A DNA stretch of 6,912 nt, from positions 1 through 6,912 of the forward strand of contig JAHDDA010000094.1 of NCBI GenBank assembly GCA_020629595.1, in the 5' to 3' direction. This stretch comes from Chitinophagales bacterium. Lineage in GTDB: Bacteria; Bacteroidota; Bacteroidia; Chitinophagales; UBA2359. Under the pieces are notes generated by a model. The model saw only the letters and a list, made by a program, of their open reading frames with translations. It ran no database searches and was not told the origin of the DNA. Position numbers and translations under genes: made by a program. This document shows positions 5,904-6,912 of this stretch, in pieces (within the stretch, counting starts at the first letter, position 1; every line of letters begins with the position of its first letter).

Positions 5904-6839
5904 TTAATCATTTGAAGCTCCACTAGTAGGATTAATTCCACGTTCTAAGTGTGGGCTGTGAGGTGCTGAATCTACCAACTTCAGTAACTCATCTACCCCT
6001 TTCCAAACCTTAACATTTTCAGGCACTTTCCCAATAAAACGTGATTGATAACCCGAAATATAAACTTGTGTATTTTTAAATGAGTCCCCTAAGGCTTCTA
6101 CATAATTTTGCAACTTATTTCTTGAAGGGAAAATAGTAAATAAAGTTAAGGCAAAATTTAGCTTCAACTTTGTATTAACAATTGATAAATTGTCTAATGG
6201 CACATTTGCACCAGCATAATAAACTTGGAAACGAGCCTGCTTCAATATAAATTGAGCCAATAACAATCCAATTTCGTGATGTTCTTTTTCAGGTAAAAAT
6301 AACAAACAACTTTTTGAAGAATCTTGTACAGTAGGTAATTTATTGATTGCCGCCACTATTTTTTGACGTACCAAATTCAGTATAAAATGTTCTTGAATTG
6401 GTTTTATTTTATTGGTTACCCACAATAAACCAATTCTATTTAAAAACGGATATATTACTTGAATTATGGTATCTTTAATTCCTAACTTGCTTATATTTTC
6501 TTCATAAATTTTGCTGAACTGCACTTCATTCATATCAACCATTGCCGATACAAGCCCATTAATTTGTGCAATAGGTTCTGGTTTCGCAATAAGTAAATCT
6601 TCGTAAATTTGATTAATCTCAGCTTTAGATAACTTTGTTATTTTTGAAATTCTGTAACCATTGTCATTTAGTAGGGCAACTTGCAATAAAAAGCGTAAAT
6701 CTTCATCGAAATAAAAACGAATATTGGTTTCGGTACGTTTTGGCGTAAGCAAACCATACCTTTGTTCCCAAATACGAATTGTATGGGATTTTATGCCAGT
6801 AAGCACTTCTAAGTCTCGTATGCTATATTCGTTTACCAA
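5904..6839 (-). CDS. MerR-family regulator with cobalamin-binding-like domain (CarH/LitR-like)
   Basis: A 311-residue transcription factor. Residues 5-75 are the MerR helix-turn-helix: YSIRDLEVLTGIKSHTIRIW, then EQRYGLLTPKRTETNIRFY. Residues about 90-168 look like the helical bundle that caps cobalamin and contain W140-x9-E150-H151, the Wx9EH motif of CarH. Residues about 176-290 resemble a B12-binding Rossmann domain with E186-x-H188-x-x-G191, whose His is the lower cobalt ligand in CarH. The residue after W140 is Val, where T. thermophilus CarH has the His that binds cobalt after light exposure, so light chemistry may differ or be lost. The 6837-6839 codon is TTG: an in-frame stop lies upstream, no ATG fits, and the MerR domain begins at once, so TTG is the likely start. 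The last 20 residues are low in hydrophobics and look like a loose tail. Relatives control light-induced carotenoid or photolyase genes; targets here are unknown. Confidence 0.88.
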   Translation of the reverse strand: MVNEYSIRDLEVLTGIKSHTIRIWEQRYGLLTPKRTETNIRFYFDEDLRFLLQVALLNDNGYRISKITKLSKAEINQIYEDLLIAKPEPIAQINGLVSAMVDMNEVQFSKIYEENISKLGIKDTIIQVIYPFLNRIGLLWVTNKIKPIQEHFILNLVRQKIVAAINKLPTVQDSSKSCLLFLPEKEHHEIGLLLAQFILKQARFQVYYAGANVPLDNLSIVNTKLKLNFALTLFTIFPSRNKLQNYVEALGDSFKNTQVYISGYQSRFIGKVPENVKVWKGVDELLKLVDSAPHSPHLERGINPTSGASND

Positions 6840-6848
6840 TGATGTAAG

Positions 6849-6863
6849 TTGTATAAATTACAA
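6849..6863. promoter_or_regulatory. Palindrome TTGTA-N5-TACAA near the MerR-type start
   Basis: Perfect 5-bp arms (6849-6853 and 6859-6863), overlapping the end of the -7 box and the expected transcription start. It is a possible autoregulatory operator, but short arms in AT-rich DNA can arise by chance. Confidence 0.35.
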
Positions 6864-6891
6864 ATATAAATTTGTTTTAACAAGTATTCAA
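6861..6891 (-). promoter_or_regulatory. Promoter of the MerR-type regulator gene
   Basis: The minus strand has TATATTTG (6868-6861), an exact -7 consensus, with TTG (6891-6889) exactly 20 nt upstream, the same spacing as the arsR promoter. A leader of about 15 nt would precede the TTG start codon at 6839. The palindrome TTGTT-TT-AACAA (6872-6883) lies near the middle of the spacer. Confidence 0.65.
6872..6883. promoter_or_regulatory. Palindrome TTGTT-TT-AACAA in the MerR-type promoter spacer
   Basis: Perfect 5-bp arms around TT, close to the centre of the 20-nt -33/-7 spacer, which is where MerR-family dimers usually bind. It is a candidate site for autoregulation by the adjacent regulator, with only positional support. 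Confidence 0.4.
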
Positions 6892-6912
6892 TATACACTG
6901 AAACAACTTTCA

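Noticed and set aside
5904..5970. Frameshift at the end of the MerR-type gene, suggested by its odd hydrophilic tail
   Set aside because: The B12-binding-like domain is complete before the tail, and nothing marks a break; a natural variable tail is simpler.
1..6912. CRISPR arrays, tRNA or rRNA genes, phage genes
   Set aside because: No regularly spaced repeats, tRNA-like cloverleaf with a CCA end, rRNA signatures or phage-type proteins were seen. The cloverleaf-like fold at 2629-2761 is too long and lacks tRNA landmarks.

Overview
The window is AT-rich bacterial DNA that fits the Bacteroidota. The main support is three promoter-like sites of the TAnnTTTG (-7) type, two of them with a TTG (-33) exactly 20 nt upstream. 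There are no clear Shine-Dalgarno sequences, and the secreted protein has a typical signal peptide with Gln after the predicted cleavage site. The genus cannot be told from the sequence. All six complete genes and one partial gene lie on the minus strand, so transcription runs from right to left.

Right part (about 5850-6912): a MerR-type regulator with a cobalamin-binding-like C-terminal half, starting at TTG and preceded by a consensus promoter and small palindromes. Next (4036-5835) is uvrC, the nucleotide-excision-repair nuclease subunit, with its own -7 element. Next (3162-3947) is a DUF3050 protein of unknown function, predicted to have a heme-oxygenase-like helical fold.

Left part (1-3111): a probable reactive-sulfur detoxification cluster in the order arsR-type regulator, TauE/SafE exporter, persulfide dioxygenase with two rhodanese domains (CstB architecture), and a secreted rhodanese cut by the window edge. 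The likely logic is that the regulator senses sulfide or persulfide stress, the CstB-like enzyme oxidises low-molecular-weight persulfides to sulfite and may convert sulfite to thiosulfate, and TauE/SafE exports the sulfur oxyanion. The secreted rhodanese may act on sulfane sulfur outside the cytoplasm. This is like the staphylococcal cst operon, but with an ArsR-type regulator in place of the CsoR-type CstR.

The best non-coding signal is at 2621-2769. A 133-bp non-coding element with 16-bp terminal inverted repeats (14/16 matching) is flanked by a perfect 8-bp direct repeat, TTACATAA. It looks like a miniature transposable element (MITE) inserted exactly at the arsR stop codon, and the target duplication rebuilds the last codon and the stop. 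A second strong signal is a perfect palindrome, TGAACATT-N6-AATGTTCA, which fills the -33/-7 spacer of the arsR promoter and is a good candidate autoregulatory operator. A separate 33-bp palindrome lies between the CstB-like gene and the secreted rhodanese gene.
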